A DNA stretch of 64,000 bases, from the NCBI RefSeq assembly GCF_014803405.1, contig NZ_JACYFG010000051.1, positions 124,001 through 188,000 on the forward strand, written 5' to 3'. The notes beneath the pieces were generated by a model, which did not search any database, was not told the DNA's origin, and was given only the letters and a program-made list of their open reading frames with translations. Positions 8,530 through 15,875 of this stretch are shown piece by piece. Both the position numbers and the translations under genes were made by a program. This DNA comes from Pelagicoccus enzymogenes. Its GTDB lineage: Bacteria > Verrucomicrobiota > Verrucomicrobiia > Opitutales > Opitutaceae. Every line of letters begins with the position of its first letter. Positions within the stretch are counted from its first letter, which is position 1.

Positions 8530-8862
8530 ATGAAGGGTGAGTTGGGGCAGGGCCGTGGCTTGGTTGGCCGTATTGTCGCTGATGTATTCATATTTTTGGT
8601 ACGAGTATACCAGTGGACGTTGTCACCCCTGAAGAATGCGATTTTCGGGGCTGGTGCTGCTTGCCGGTTTCGTCCGACGTGCTCGCACTACGCGATCGAG
8701 TGCCTGCGTACGCTGCCGTTGGTCAAGGCGTTGCGCCTGGCGACGTGGCGGATTTTGCGTTGCAACCCATGGGGCGGGCAAGGCTGGGATCCGGTGCCGA
8801 AGATGGTTTACCGCGAGGGGCCCGACGGGAAGCCGGTGAAGAGTTTGAGGGATATGTTGTAG
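8530..8862 (+). CDS. yidD: Membrane protein insertion efficiency factor YidD
   Basis: A 110-residue protein with the YidD signature: an amphipathic helix (FLVRVYQWTLSP), then CRFRPTCSHYAIECL and RILRCNPW with the conserved cysteines. The family is about 70-110 residues and assists YidC-dependent membrane insertion at the inner face of the cytoplasmic membrane. It starts 3 bases after the ribD stop, so the two are probably translated together. The usual rpmH-rnpA-yidC neighbours are absent. Confidence 0.9.
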   Translation: MKGELGQGRGLVGRIVADVFIFLVRVYQWTLSPLKNAIFGAGAACRFRPTCSHYAIECLRTLPLVKALRLATWRILRCNPWGGQGWDPVPKMVYREGPDGKPVKSLRDML

Positions 8863-8867
8863 GGGAT

Positions 8868-8888
8868 CGCGACCAAGCTCGCTCCTAC
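8868..8888. repeat. Dispersed repeat, family A half-copy
   Basis: A 21-base string beginning CGCGACCAAGC and ending TCGCTCCTAC, starting 6 bases after the yidD stop. It equals one arm of the full inverted repeat at 43301-43358 almost base for base. Confidence 0.65.
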
Positions 8889-8895
8889 GGGCGCG

Positions 8896-9432
8896 CTAGA
8901 ACTTGTTCTTCCACATCATGGATTCCATGGGGAGTGGAGTGCGCTGGTTGTATTTGGCGGAGGCCTTCTTGTTGTAGTAGTTCTCGATGTCGCCTTCGAC
9001 GTAGAAGTAGATTAGCTGGCCGATGGGCATGCCGGCGTAGACGCGTACGGGCTGGGCCACGGAAATCTCGAGGGTCCAATGATTGCAGAAGCCGACATCT
9101 CCCTTGCCGGCGGTGGCGTGGATGTCGATGCCGAGTCGGCCCACGCTCGACTTGCCTTCGAGGAAGGGGACGTGGGCATGGGTTTCGGTGTACTCGAAGG
9201 TGGAGCCGAGGTAGACGGTGCCGGGCTTTAGGACATAGCCCTCTTCTGGTATTTCGAAGTGGGAGATCTTGTTGTGGGAGCGGGCGTCGAGCACTTCGTC
9301 GGTATAGGTCGCGAGGTGCTTGCTGAGGTGCACGTCGTAGCTGTTGGTGCCGAGGGCCGCGCGGTCGAAGGGTTCGACGACGATCTCGCCTTTTTCCATG
9401 CCTTCCAGAATGGCTTTGTCTGAGAGTATCAT
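8896..9432 (-). CDS. dcd: dCTP deaminase
   Basis: A 178-residue trimeric dUTPase-fold enzyme. The motifs are LGTNSYDVHL near the N-terminus, EGKSSVGRLG, then HATAGKGDVGFCNHWTLE containing the catalytic Glu, and GMPIGQL. It deaminates dCTP to dUTP for thymidylate synthesis in the cytoplasm. Length and motifs match Dcd, and nothing suggests the bifunctional dCTP deaminase/dUTPase in particular. Transcribed alone, convergent with yidD. Confidence 0.93.
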   Translation of the reverse strand: MILSDKAILEGMEKGEIVVEPFDRAALGTNSYDVHLSKHLATYTDEVLDARSHNKISHFEIPEEGYVLKPGTVYLGSTFEYTETHAHVPFLEGKSSVGRLGIDIHATAGKGDVGFCNHWTLEISVAQPVRVYAGMPIGQLIYFYVEGDIENYYNKKASAKYNQRTPLPMESMMWKNKF

Positions 9433-9475
9433 AGTGGGGGTGATACCAGTCCGGATTTTTGCGGGTGTGGCAATC

Positions 9476-11041
9476 TTAAACAGGTAGTCCCATGGGACCG
9501 TTTTCAGAGGGCGTGGACTTGTGTTGGTCGCCGGGAAGGTTGCTGATGAACTGGAAGAGGTCCTTGCGGCGGTCTAGCATGGGAGTCACGCTGCCGGAGG
9601 CGCGGCTGCGGTAGAGGTCGTTGATGTCGAGGTCGGATACGAGCATCATCTCTACGTTGGAGTCAGCTTCGGCCTGGATGCCGTCGCGAGCGAACTCGTG
9701 GTCGCTAGGGCTGAAGACGGCGGCCTTACCGTAGTGGATGTCCATGGCGGGGACGCTGGGTAGGTTGCCGATGATGCCAGCGGTGACGACGTAGACTTGG
9801 TTTTCGATGGCTCGGGCCTGGCTGCAGTAGCGCACGCGGAGGAAACCTTGGCGGGTGTCGGTGCAGTAGGGGACGAAGATGATCTCGGCGCCTTGGTCGG
9901 CAAGGTAGCGGGCTGCTTCGGGGAATTCCGAGTCGTAACAGATGAGGATGCCGATGCGGGCTTTGGGAGTGCTAATGACGCGTAGGTCGTTTCCTCCGCT
10001 GATGCCCCAGTATTTTTTCTCCGAGGGAGTGATGTGAAGCTTGGGCTGAAGGGTGTGGGAGCCGTCTGGAGCGAAGATGGGGCAGACGTTTTGCAGGCTG
10101 CCGTCGACTTCCATCGGATGGCTGCCGGCGACGATGTAGAGTCCGTACTCTTTGGCGAGGCGACTCATGAGCTCCATGAAAGGCTTGGTCATCTCTGAAA
10201 GCTTTCGAATTCCTTCCACGGAAGGGAGCTTGCGAAGCTTCTTCTGGGAGAGCAGCTGCACGGAAAAGAATTCGGGAAAGACCACGAAGTCGGAGCGGTA
10301 GTCGGCAGCGGTTTCGACGAAGTATTCTACTTGGTCGGCGAAGTCCTCGAAGCTGGCAATGCCGCGGACCTGATATTGCACGCAGGATACACGTACTTTG
10401 CGGCCATCTTTTTCGACAGGTTGGTAGTCGGGGTTGATCCACTCGAGGAAGGTCGCGTAGTTTTTGCTGAGGGGATCTTGAATGTAGTTCTTGATAACGC
10501 CTCGGACGATGAACCCCTCCCGTAGTTGGAAGTTGAGTACAAGGTCGTCGATTCTGCCGTTTTCCACTTCGGCGACGTAGTTCTCGGGACTCATGGAGTC
10601 CGCGTGTTCGTGGTAGCCGTGAATACGGCCGCCAGCGACGATACGTCGAAGATTGAGGCGTTTGCAAAGGTCGCGCCGGGCTTGGTAGAGCAGGTGGCCG
10701 ACGCCGCGTCCGCGGGCGTCCGGATGCACGTAGACGTCGGCTCCGTAAAGGCTGTCGCCCTCTGGGTTGTGGTTGTGAAAGTAGCCGCCATCGGTGATGC
10801 CAGCGTAAGTGTGGTCGCGGTAGGCGTCGACGCCGAGGTCGACGATGAGGCTGGACACGGCGCCTAGGATCTTGTCGTCCTCGACCGCGACGAGCTGGCC
10901 TTGGGGAAAGAGCCGCAGATGGTTAGAGAGTTGAGAGATAGTCCAGACCACGTTCTCCTCTGCCATTGCGGGAAAACAGAGCTTGTTCAGCTCGACTAGG
11001 GTCGCGAGGTCTTCGGTGTTTGCTTCACGAACGGTTACCAT
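9476..11041 (-). CDS. GNAT acetyltransferase fused to carbon-nitrogen hydrolase
   Basis: A 521-residue fusion. Residues about 1-200 are a GNAT domain (acetyl-CoA loop in VHPDARGRGVGHLLY). Residues about 220-500 are a nitrilase-superfamily hydrolase with the catalytic triad visible: Glu in VVFPEFF, Lys in PKLHITP and Cys in ILICYDSEFPE. This two-domain form is a known family found in several phyla, with the amide substrate undetermined. The linkage suggests acylation and amide hydrolysis on related substrates (inference). It is 45 bases downstream of the ATPase gene on the same strand. Confidence 0.88.
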   Translation of the reverse strand: MVTVREANTEDLATLVELNKLCFPAMAEENVVWTISQLSNHLRLFPQGQLVAVEDDKILGAVSSLIVDLGVDAYRDHTYAGITDGGYFHNHNPEGDSLYGADVYVHPDARGRGVGHLLYQARRDLCKRLNLRRIVAGGRIHGYHEHADSMSPENYVAEVENGRIDDLVLNFQLREGFIVRGVIKNYIQDPLSKNYATFLEWINPDYQPVEKDGRKVRVSCVQYQVRGIASFEDFADQVEYFVETAADYRSDFVVFPEFFSVQLLSQKKLRKLPSVEGIRKLSEMTKPFMELMSRLAKEYGLYIVAGSHPMEVDGSLQNVCPIFAPDGSHTLQPKLHITPSEKKYWGISGGNDLRVISTPKARIGILICYDSEFPEAARYLADQGAEIIFVPYCTDTRQGFLRVRYCSQARAIENQVYVVTAGIIGNLPSVPAMDIHYGKAAVFSPSDHEFARDGIQAEADSNVEMMLVSDLDINDLYRSRASGSVTPMLDRRKDLFQFISNLPGDQHKSTPSENGPMGLPV

Positions 11042-11086
11042 GCGGCCAAAGTCTGCTCAGGAGCTTAGGCCTTTGCAAGAGATCTC

Positions 11087-12925
11087 TTATTGGAGGGTTG
11101 CTGGCACGTAGGGATGCTTCAATGCGTCCTGGGCGGAGTGAAGCTCGGCCTTTAGGGTGTCGACTTCGCCTTCTTTCGCTTGGATTTGGGCGGAGAGTGA
11201 CTTGTTTAGCTTGCGTAGCGAATCTGGCGAATGGGAGTCGCCCTCGCCGCGGTGCAGGATCTTCGAGAGCAGGCCTGGGCCTTTGTTTGGTGTGTCGGAT
11301 TCATTTGTCGCGCGATCCTGAATACGGATTTGGGCGATTGTCTCGGTTTGCTTGTGGGATAGTTCTTTAAGTTCTTGTTCCCGGTCTTCGATTTGAGATT
11401 CGATTTGGGAAATTTGACTTTCGATCTCCGTTTTTCGTTCTTCCCACAGTTTGCTGGCTTTTTTGAATACGATGCCAACGCCGGGATGTTCCATCGAGAG
11501 GGCGGTTTTCAGCAGGTCGTCACGGAGGTGGCTGGAAATGCAGTAGCGGTTTTGCTTTCGCTTGAAAATGGATTTCGAGTCGGTGACGAAGGGGAGTATT
11601 TTATTGGCTTGGTCCTTGAAGAGCGCGTTGCAAAGTTGCGTATCGATCCAGAGCAGGCCGGCGAGCAAGAGGAGCTTGGAGCGCTCGTTTCGGGAGGGAA
11701 CGTTCCGCGAGAGTCGCCCTGCTGGTCGCCAGGCTTTTGCGTAGGATTGGAATTTCGGAATGTCGGCAAAGCGAGAGATCGCTTCGCAGCGCAATCCCTC
11801 ATCAAAGTTGAGGGCTTTTCCGTTGGAGGAGCGAGCGATCAAATCCGTAGGCAGCTCTTTTGCCCAGTCGAAGATCGATGAAGCCTCCTGGCCGAACAGT
11901 GAGGAGATTTCGTCGGCTTGCACGATTTTGGGGAGGCTGAGCGCTGCGATCTTGAGTTGGTCGACCTTGTCGAGCGTTTCGAGGAAGGCTCTTGCGGGTT
12001 TGAGGTCGAGCGCTGCCACCTGCTTGGCGGATGCCTGCAAGTCAGCGGGGTATCCGAGGCTACCGTGAGCGAGGAAGCTGGCGCGCGCTGGGTCGGTCAC
12101 GAGGGCGCGAGCGGTTTTGAGGGTATCGCTTACGTTGAGAGGGGGCAGTTGGAAGTCTTCGGTGAGGTTAGACCAATCTCCCCAGTTTTCCAGTGGATAC
12201 GCGAAGCGAAGCGGATCTTGGGACTCGAGCAGGAATACGAGGCTGCGGCGGTAGGCTCCGTTGGTCGCCGCGGGAAAAACGTAGTCGCGCAGCCAGTCCA
12301 TGACGGTGACGGAAAGGCGGTCGTAGTGCTCGATGTAGATGATGGTGAGATCGGTCCCTAGGGATTTGAGGGGAAGGGCGTCGAGGAAGCCTTCGGCGTG
12401 GTTGTTGGCCTTGCTTTCACCTAATCCGACGTTGATCTCGAAATCGTCGCGCACGTTTTCCGTTCGGCCGACGGAAGAGGCAGCGGCTTGGTTGATGTAG
12501 GCTTTTTTCTGCTTAGCGATGCTGCTGCGAGTAATGAGGATGGAGTCGTCTGAAACGATGGGGTTTACCTTGCCGCGTTGCACGCTCTCGAGTTGCTCGG
12601 AGATTTTCTTCTCTTTGTCGGGATTGGAAGGATAGCGGATGGTTTTGGCGCAGGCTCGGATGAACTCCGGGATATCGTCCAGCGGTTCGTCGCGCGTGGG
12701 CTGTATCCAAAGAACCTTCTCTTTTCTCATGCGCTCGCTTTCGCGGAACTCGGAAATGAAGGAGGACTTGCCGACTCCTTTTTCGCCCCAAACGTTGAAG
12801 ACTCGATTGTCGCCCAACTCGACTCCGAGCAAAGGAAGGAGGCTGGCGAGCTCGTCCAATTCCGCGCTTCGCGGAATGAAGTGAGGCTTGGCGTCTTCGT
12901 GTGGAGTTGATGGTTCTGACGACAT
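11087..12925 (-). CDS. Orphan P-loop ATPase with C-terminal coiled coil
   Basis: A 612-residue soluble protein. It opens with an Orc/AAA_16-like segment (IPRSAELDELASLL), then Walker A GEKGVGKSS at residues 47-55 and a Walker B-like LTIIYIEHYDRL near residue 215. There follow helical regions with possible winged-helix character, and a strongly predicted coiled coil (about residues 490-545, rich in ESQISQIES-type heptads) ending in a second charged coil. This is a STAND/AAA-like layout for a signalling or scaffold ATPase. I recognise no specific family and no effector domain. The gene to its 5' side is the ATP-grasp enzyme on the same strand, 80 bases away. Confidence 0.7.
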   Translation of the reverse strand: MSSEPSTPHEDAKPHFIPRSAELDELASLLPLLGVELGDNRVFNVWGEKGVGKSSFISEFRESERMRKEKVLWIQPTRDEPLDDIPEFIRACAKTIRYPSNPDKEKKISEQLESVQRGKVNPIVSDDSILITRSSIAKQKKAYINQAAASSVGRTENVRDDFEINVGLGESKANNHAEGFLDALPLKSLGTDLTIIYIEHYDRLSVTVMDWLRDYVFPAATNGAYRRSLVFLLESQDPLRFAYPLENWGDWSNLTEDFQLPPLNVSDTLKTARALVTDPARASFLAHGSLGYPADLQASAKQVAALDLKPARAFLETLDKVDQLKIAALSLPKIVQADEISSLFGQEASSIFDWAKELPTDLIARSSNGKALNFDEGLRCEAISRFADIPKFQSYAKAWRPAGRLSRNVPSRNERSKLLLLAGLLWIDTQLCNALFKDQANKILPFVTDSKSIFKRKQNRYCISSHLRDDLLKTALSMEHPGVGIVFKKASKLWEERKTEIESQISQIESQIEDREQELKELSHKQTETIAQIRIQDRATNESDTPNKGPGLLSKILHRGEGDSHSPDSLRKLNKSLSAQIQAKEGEVDTLKAELHSAQDALKHPYVPATLQ

Positions 12926-12939
12926 TTTCTAGATTCGAA

Positions 12940-12966
12940 GTGTTAGTTTTAAGCTGCGGCTAACAC
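12940..12966. other. Perfect inverted repeat between two genes
   Basis: GTGTTAG and CTAACAC flank a 13-base loop, between the ATP-grasp stop and the ATPase start on the minus strand. There is no T tract, so it is not a standard terminator. It could be an operator or leader hairpin of the ATPase gene. Confidence 0.4.
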
Positions 12967-13005
12967 AAACGGCAAAGGAATAAATTTTAGCGGGAATGGG
13001 CGGGG

Positions 13006-14013
13006 CTAGAGACTGAATAGGGCATCACGGTAGCGCATCATGAGCAGGTTTTCTGTCCATTGATCGAAGGGAGCGATTTCTTCGCCGTCCAGGTATTCGC
13101 GGCAGAGCCACTCGATGTAGTGTCCCTTCGCGGCATCGCAGAGCGGGTAACCTCCTCCGATGCGTGGGTTTATTTCGATGACTTTGAGCGTGTCGCTAGC
13201 AGGATCGACGAAGCCTTGAATATTAATGATGCCTCTCGCCCCCGGGAGTTTATGGGCGATCTCTTGGCAGGTCTTGATCAAGCTGGCGTGGCGGCGAGTT
13301 TGGGCTTGCACGACCTCTCCCGCTTCCACGGCAAGGCGCTCGTGGGGGATACAGCAGCGGACTTCTCCGGATTTGGAGAGGTAGAGATTGACGGTGTGTT
13401 CAATGCCTGTGGCTTTTTCTTGCAGTATCCATTCGGGGGGTACGTGGTCTAAGCCTTCTGCGCTTTCGATCGTTTGGGCGCCTGATGAGGAGAAACCACG
13501 TTCCGGCTTTGCCACGATGGGAAAGGGGAATTGTTGGTCGTATTCGTTTTTTAGGCACGTGCGAGGGGTGGGGATGCCATGGTTTTTCAGAAAGCGATAT
13601 GTATCGAGTTTATGAATGCAGGTTTTCAGGGTACTCGCGTCGGAGATGGCGACTTGAGTGCCAATCTTTCGTAGTTGGGGCCTTGCTTGTTCCAAGACGG
13701 TAAGCTCGCTATGTCGACTTGGAATGATCAGTCCGATTTTCGCTCCCTCGCAAAATTGCAGGAGCGCTTCGATCCAGCCTGAGCTCGTGTGGCTGGGGAG
13801 TGTGGTAAAGTGATCGGCGATGGCCGATGTAGGAACTTGGGGGCTCGTATCCGAAATATGGAGTTCGATGCCGCGTTTTCTTGCCGCCTTTTTGGCGATT
13901 CTCGCGATTGCGACTTTACTGCCGCCGGAGAGGAGGAGCAGGTTTCTCTGCTTTGAGCGTGAGTCTAGCATCATTTCTTTGATGGCGTTTTGCAGCTTGA
14001 GGAGCAACTTCAT
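13006..14013 (-). CDS. ATP-grasp ligase of unknown substrate
   Basis: A 335-residue ATP-grasp protein. An N-terminal Rossmann-like domain (LLLLSGGSKVAIARIAKKA) precedes the grasp: FPIVAKPERGFSSSGA (ATP-binding Lys and glycine loop) and EWILQEKATGIEH. The metal-binding VIEINPRIGGGYPL follows, as in carbamoyl-phosphate synthase-like sugar or peptide ligases. The start is ATG 14013. It follows the flagellin genes on the same strand, after their terminator. It may serve flagellar glycan or nonulosonate decoration, but this rests on position only. Confidence 0.75.
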   Translation of the reverse strand: MKLLLKLQNAIKEMMLDSRSKQRNLLLLSGGSKVAIARIAKKAARKRGIELHISDTSPQVPTSAIADHFTTLPSHTSSGWIEALLQFCEGAKIGLIIPSRHSELTVLEQARPQLRKIGTQVAISDASTLKTCIHKLDTYRFLKNHGIPTPRTCLKNEYDQQFPFPIVAKPERGFSSSGAQTIESAEGLDHVPPEWILQEKATGIEHTVNLYLSKSGEVRCCIPHERLAVEAGEVVQAQTRRHASLIKTCQEIAHKLPGARGIINIQGFVDPASDTLKVIEINPRIGGGYPLCDAAKGHYIEWLCREYLDGEEIAPFDQWTENLLMMRYRDALFSL

Positions 14014-14145
14014 TTCGGCTGGCTTGGAACTCGAAAAAGCTTACTCGCCCAAAACATGGGAAATCACCTTATTTCAGGGCGGCAAGCGCCAGCTTTACCC
14101 CGCAAATACAGGAAAACCTATTTCCCAGCACATCGGTATTGAAAC

Positions 14146-14178
14146 AAAAAAAGGTGGCCCTCTTGCGAGAGCCACCTT
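14146..14178 (-). terminator. Terminator of the first flagellin gene
   Basis: Read on the minus strand, AAGGTGGC pairs with the GCCACCTT arm and runs into seven T. It starts 25 bases after the flagellin stop codon. Confidence 0.85.
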
Positions 14179-14202
14179 GAGAGTTTGTATCGGTTATCGA
14201 AG

Positions 14203-15030
14203 TTATCCGATGAGACGAAGAGCGGTCTGGCTCGAGGCGTTTGCCTGAGAGAGCATGGAAGAACCAGCTTGTACCAAGATGTTGGCACGGGCGAGCTGTG
14301 TTGATTCCGTTGCTACGTCGACGTCGATGATACGGCTGTTTGCAGCTTCGAGGTTCTGCTTGTTTGTTGCGAGCATGTCCGAAGCGAAGCTCAGTCGGCT
14401 GGACTGCGCACCGTTGGTTGCACGGAGGGTAGCCACGTTCTCGATGGAGGTCTTGATCTTATCGAGCGTGATACCGGAGGCGCCGAGTGAAGTCGTGCCA
14501 GAGCTCGTTGCGATAAGGTCGGTGTGGATACCGTCTGTGTCGTCGGAGAAGTCCGTTGCTGCGATGGCGACTGTTTGAGATCCGTCTTCGGAAGTCTTAA
14601 CAGTCATGCTGCTGCTGTTCATGAGAGAAACTCCGTTGAACGATTCGGCAGCGACAGCTCCGAGCTGCGCCTTGAGGGCTTCGAACTCAGTGTTGTAGTT
14701 CGCTTTGTCGGTAGTGTTCTTGGTCACGTCTTCGCTCAAGGTCTTGAGCTCGGACATGCGATCGAGGATCTTGCCGGCAGTTGCGAGGGCACCGTCCTGA
14801 GTTTGCAGGAAGGACTGAGCGTTCGCGATGTTGTTGCTAGTTGCTTCGGTCCGCTTGATAGCAGCCGACATCTTCATGGAAACCGCGAGTCCACCAGCGT
14901 CGTCTGATGGGTTTACGATTTTCGAACCGCTAGAGAGACGTGCCAAGCTGTTTTGCAGCATAGCGTTGCTCTTGTTGAGGTTGTTCTTCGCGGCGATAGC
15001 CGAGGTGTTTGTATTGATTACAACTGACAT
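14203..15030 (-). CDS. fliC: Flagellin (minimal, D0/D1 only)
   Basis: A 275-residue flagellin with the conserved N-terminus (MSVVINTNTSAIAAKNNL) and SDDAGGLAVSMKM, and the C-terminal helix ending SMLSQANASSQTALRLIG. The middle is only about 90 residues, so the surface D2/D3 domains are missing. The Ser/Thr-rich middle (SSSMTVKTSEDGSQTV, TSSGTTSLG) offers sites for the pseudaminic acid pathway encoded nearby. It has its own sigma-28 promoter at 15104-15130, a leader with two GGA hairpins and its own terminator. It is clearly paralogous to the flagellin at 15876-16691. Confidence 0.96.
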   Translation of the reverse strand: MSVVINTNTSAIAAKNNLNKSNAMLQNSLARLSSGSKIVNPSDDAGGLAVSMKMSAAIKRTEATSNNIANAQSFLQTQDGALATAGKILDRMSELKTLSEDVTKNTTDKANYNTEFEALKAQLGAVAAESFNGVSLMNSSSMTVKTSEDGSQTVAIAATDFSDDTDGIHTDLIATSSGTTSLGASGITLDKIKTSIENVATLRATNGAQSSRLSFASDMLATNKQNLEAANSRIIDVDVATESTQLARANILVQAGSSMLSQANASSQTALRLIG

Positions 15031-15036
15031 GTTTAT

Positions 15037-15074
15037 ATCATCCTTGATTTGTGCGGCAGCGTCCTTGCTGTCGC
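15037..15074 (-). promoter_or_regulatory. Flagellin leader with two GGA-loop hairpins (CsrA-type sites)
   Basis: On the minus strand the upstream hairpin is GCGACAGC-AAGGAC-GCTGCCGC (15053-15074). The downstream one is ATC-AAGGAT-GAT (15037-15048), which includes the Shine-Dalgarno AAGGA ten bases before ATG. CsrA binds GGA displayed in loops with consensus near ACARGGAUGU; TCAAGGATGA matches 8 of 10. The same arrangement occurs before the other two genes of this cluster. Confidence 0.6.
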
Positions 15075-15103
15075 GTGCCTGAAAGAAAGCGTCAGGCGTC
15101 CGC

Positions 15104-15130
15104 TTTTCTGCCTAGGTGGCTGAAAGTTTA
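15104..15130 (-). promoter_or_regulatory. Sigma-28 promoter of the first flagellin
   Basis: On the minus strand TAAACTTT, 11 bases, then GCAGAAAA. This is 7/8 and 6/8 matches to the TAAAGTTT-N11-GCCGATAA consensus, with exact spacing. The predicted start gives a leader of about 65 bases that contains both hairpins. Confidence 0.75.
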
Positions 15131-15182
15131 GGAAGCGGCTACTCTAGGAAGTAGGCTGTCCTGGAAAGGTGTTGCTCATGTT

Positions 15183-15521
15183 TCATGTTTGGGAGCGACG
15201 GGGATCGCCCGCGCTTTGATGGTTGGTTGGTGTTGGTGAAAATGGTTGGGAGCTTGGCCTCGAAGTCAGGGCCATGGCTGCTCTGGAAGTCGGATGCGCT
15301 CGCGAATGGCTTGGCGAGTGGCCGGGGGTCCGCTTCCTTGGGGGCTCCAGCGTTGCGGTGGAGTTGGCGTGCTGCCCGAGGGCGCTAGCGTTTCGTGGCG
15401 CGATGGGCGGGGCGCGGAAGCTAAGTCGCTGCGCGTCCGTCTCGCTTCGACAGTGGGAGCGGCCGGTAAGGCTGCTGGCTTCGAAGCGACTGGCTTTATC
15501 GTCCTTGATGTTGCTAGTCAT
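15183..15521 (-). CDS. Unrecognised 112-residue basic Ser/Pro/Arg-rich protein between the flagellins
   Basis: ATG 15521 is preceded by GGAGGTGGG (13 bases from GGAGG to ATG) and by a leader of the same design as the flagellin leaders, behind its own sigma-28-like promoter. The protein starts MTSNIKDDKASRFEASSLTG. It has no hydrophobic segment and is rich in Ser, Thr, Pro, Arg and Ala, hence probably disordered. I recognise no family; it does not resemble flagellin, FlaG or FlgM. The composition would also fit a chance open frame or a frameshifted remnant. The upstream signals are the main reason to believe it. A longer frame from 15641 would start before the promoter and is unlikely. Confidence 0.45.
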   Translation of the reverse strand: MTSNIKDDKASRFEASSLTGRSHCRSETDAQRLSFRAPPIAPRNASALGQHANSTATLEPPRKRTPGHSPSHSRAHPTSRAAMALTSRPSSQPFSPTPTNHQSAGDPRRSQT

Positions 15522-15531
15522 GGTTGTTTTC

Positions 15532-15574
15532 CCACCTCCGGGGTGGATTGTTCGGGTAAACACGTCCTTGTGTT
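15532..15574 (-). promoter_or_regulatory. Leader of the small gene with two GGA-loop hairpins
   Basis: On the minus strand AACAC-AAGGAC-GTGTT (15559-15574) is followed by CCACC-CCGGA-GGTGG (15532-15546), which overlaps the Shine-Dalgarno GGAGG. The first contains ACAAGGACGT, a 9/10 match to the CsrA SELEX consensus, and has the same six-base loop as the first hairpin of both flagellin leaders. Confidence 0.6.
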
Positions 15575-15582
15575 GGGTTCGA

Positions 15583-15609
15583 TTATCGTTGGAGGTAGCG
15601 TATCGTTTA
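15583..15609 (-). promoter_or_regulatory. Sigma-28-like promoter of the small gene
   Basis: On the minus strand TAAACGAT, 11 bases, AACGATAA: 5/8 and 6/8 matches to consensus with exact 11-base spacing. The start site would fall just before the first leader hairpin. Confidence 0.55.
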
Positions 15610-15830
15610 GCCTTTTGAGTTGAAATACTCAGTCTGGGCATAGTGCTATTCCGCCAAGCGAACTTGTTCGCAATCGTAGTTGTTCGACAGATACGAAGCT
15701 ATCGTGGCTTCGGACGACTTTTGTCCTGTTGGCTGAGCAAAGGGGGGCTGCGCGGACGGATGTTCGCGGTGCCTTGGCTTGCTTGCCGAGGTGTTGCGTG
15801 TGCTTTGGGCTTTTAGATTCCTCTACGGTT

Positions 15831-15860
15831 TAGGCGCCCCGCCCGTCGGCGGGGAACCTA
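15831..15860 (-). other. Strong hairpin after the second flagellin gene
   Basis: CCCCGCC and GGCGGGG pair around GACG, extended by TAGG/CCTA after a 2x2 bulge, starting 16 bases past the stop. No T tract follows, so it may stabilise the mRNA 3' end or act as a weak terminator. Confidence 0.5.
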
Positions 15861-15875
15861 TGTCGTAGTAGTAAC

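Noticed and set aside
9972-10667. 231-codon frame inside the GNAT-nitrilase gene
   Set aside because: Same-strand alternative frame, Arg/Ser/Pro-rich, no motifs.
15223-15623. Forward frames across the gap between the flagellins
   Set aside because: Odd Trp/Arg/Gly composition and no start signal; the reverse-strand signals fit better.
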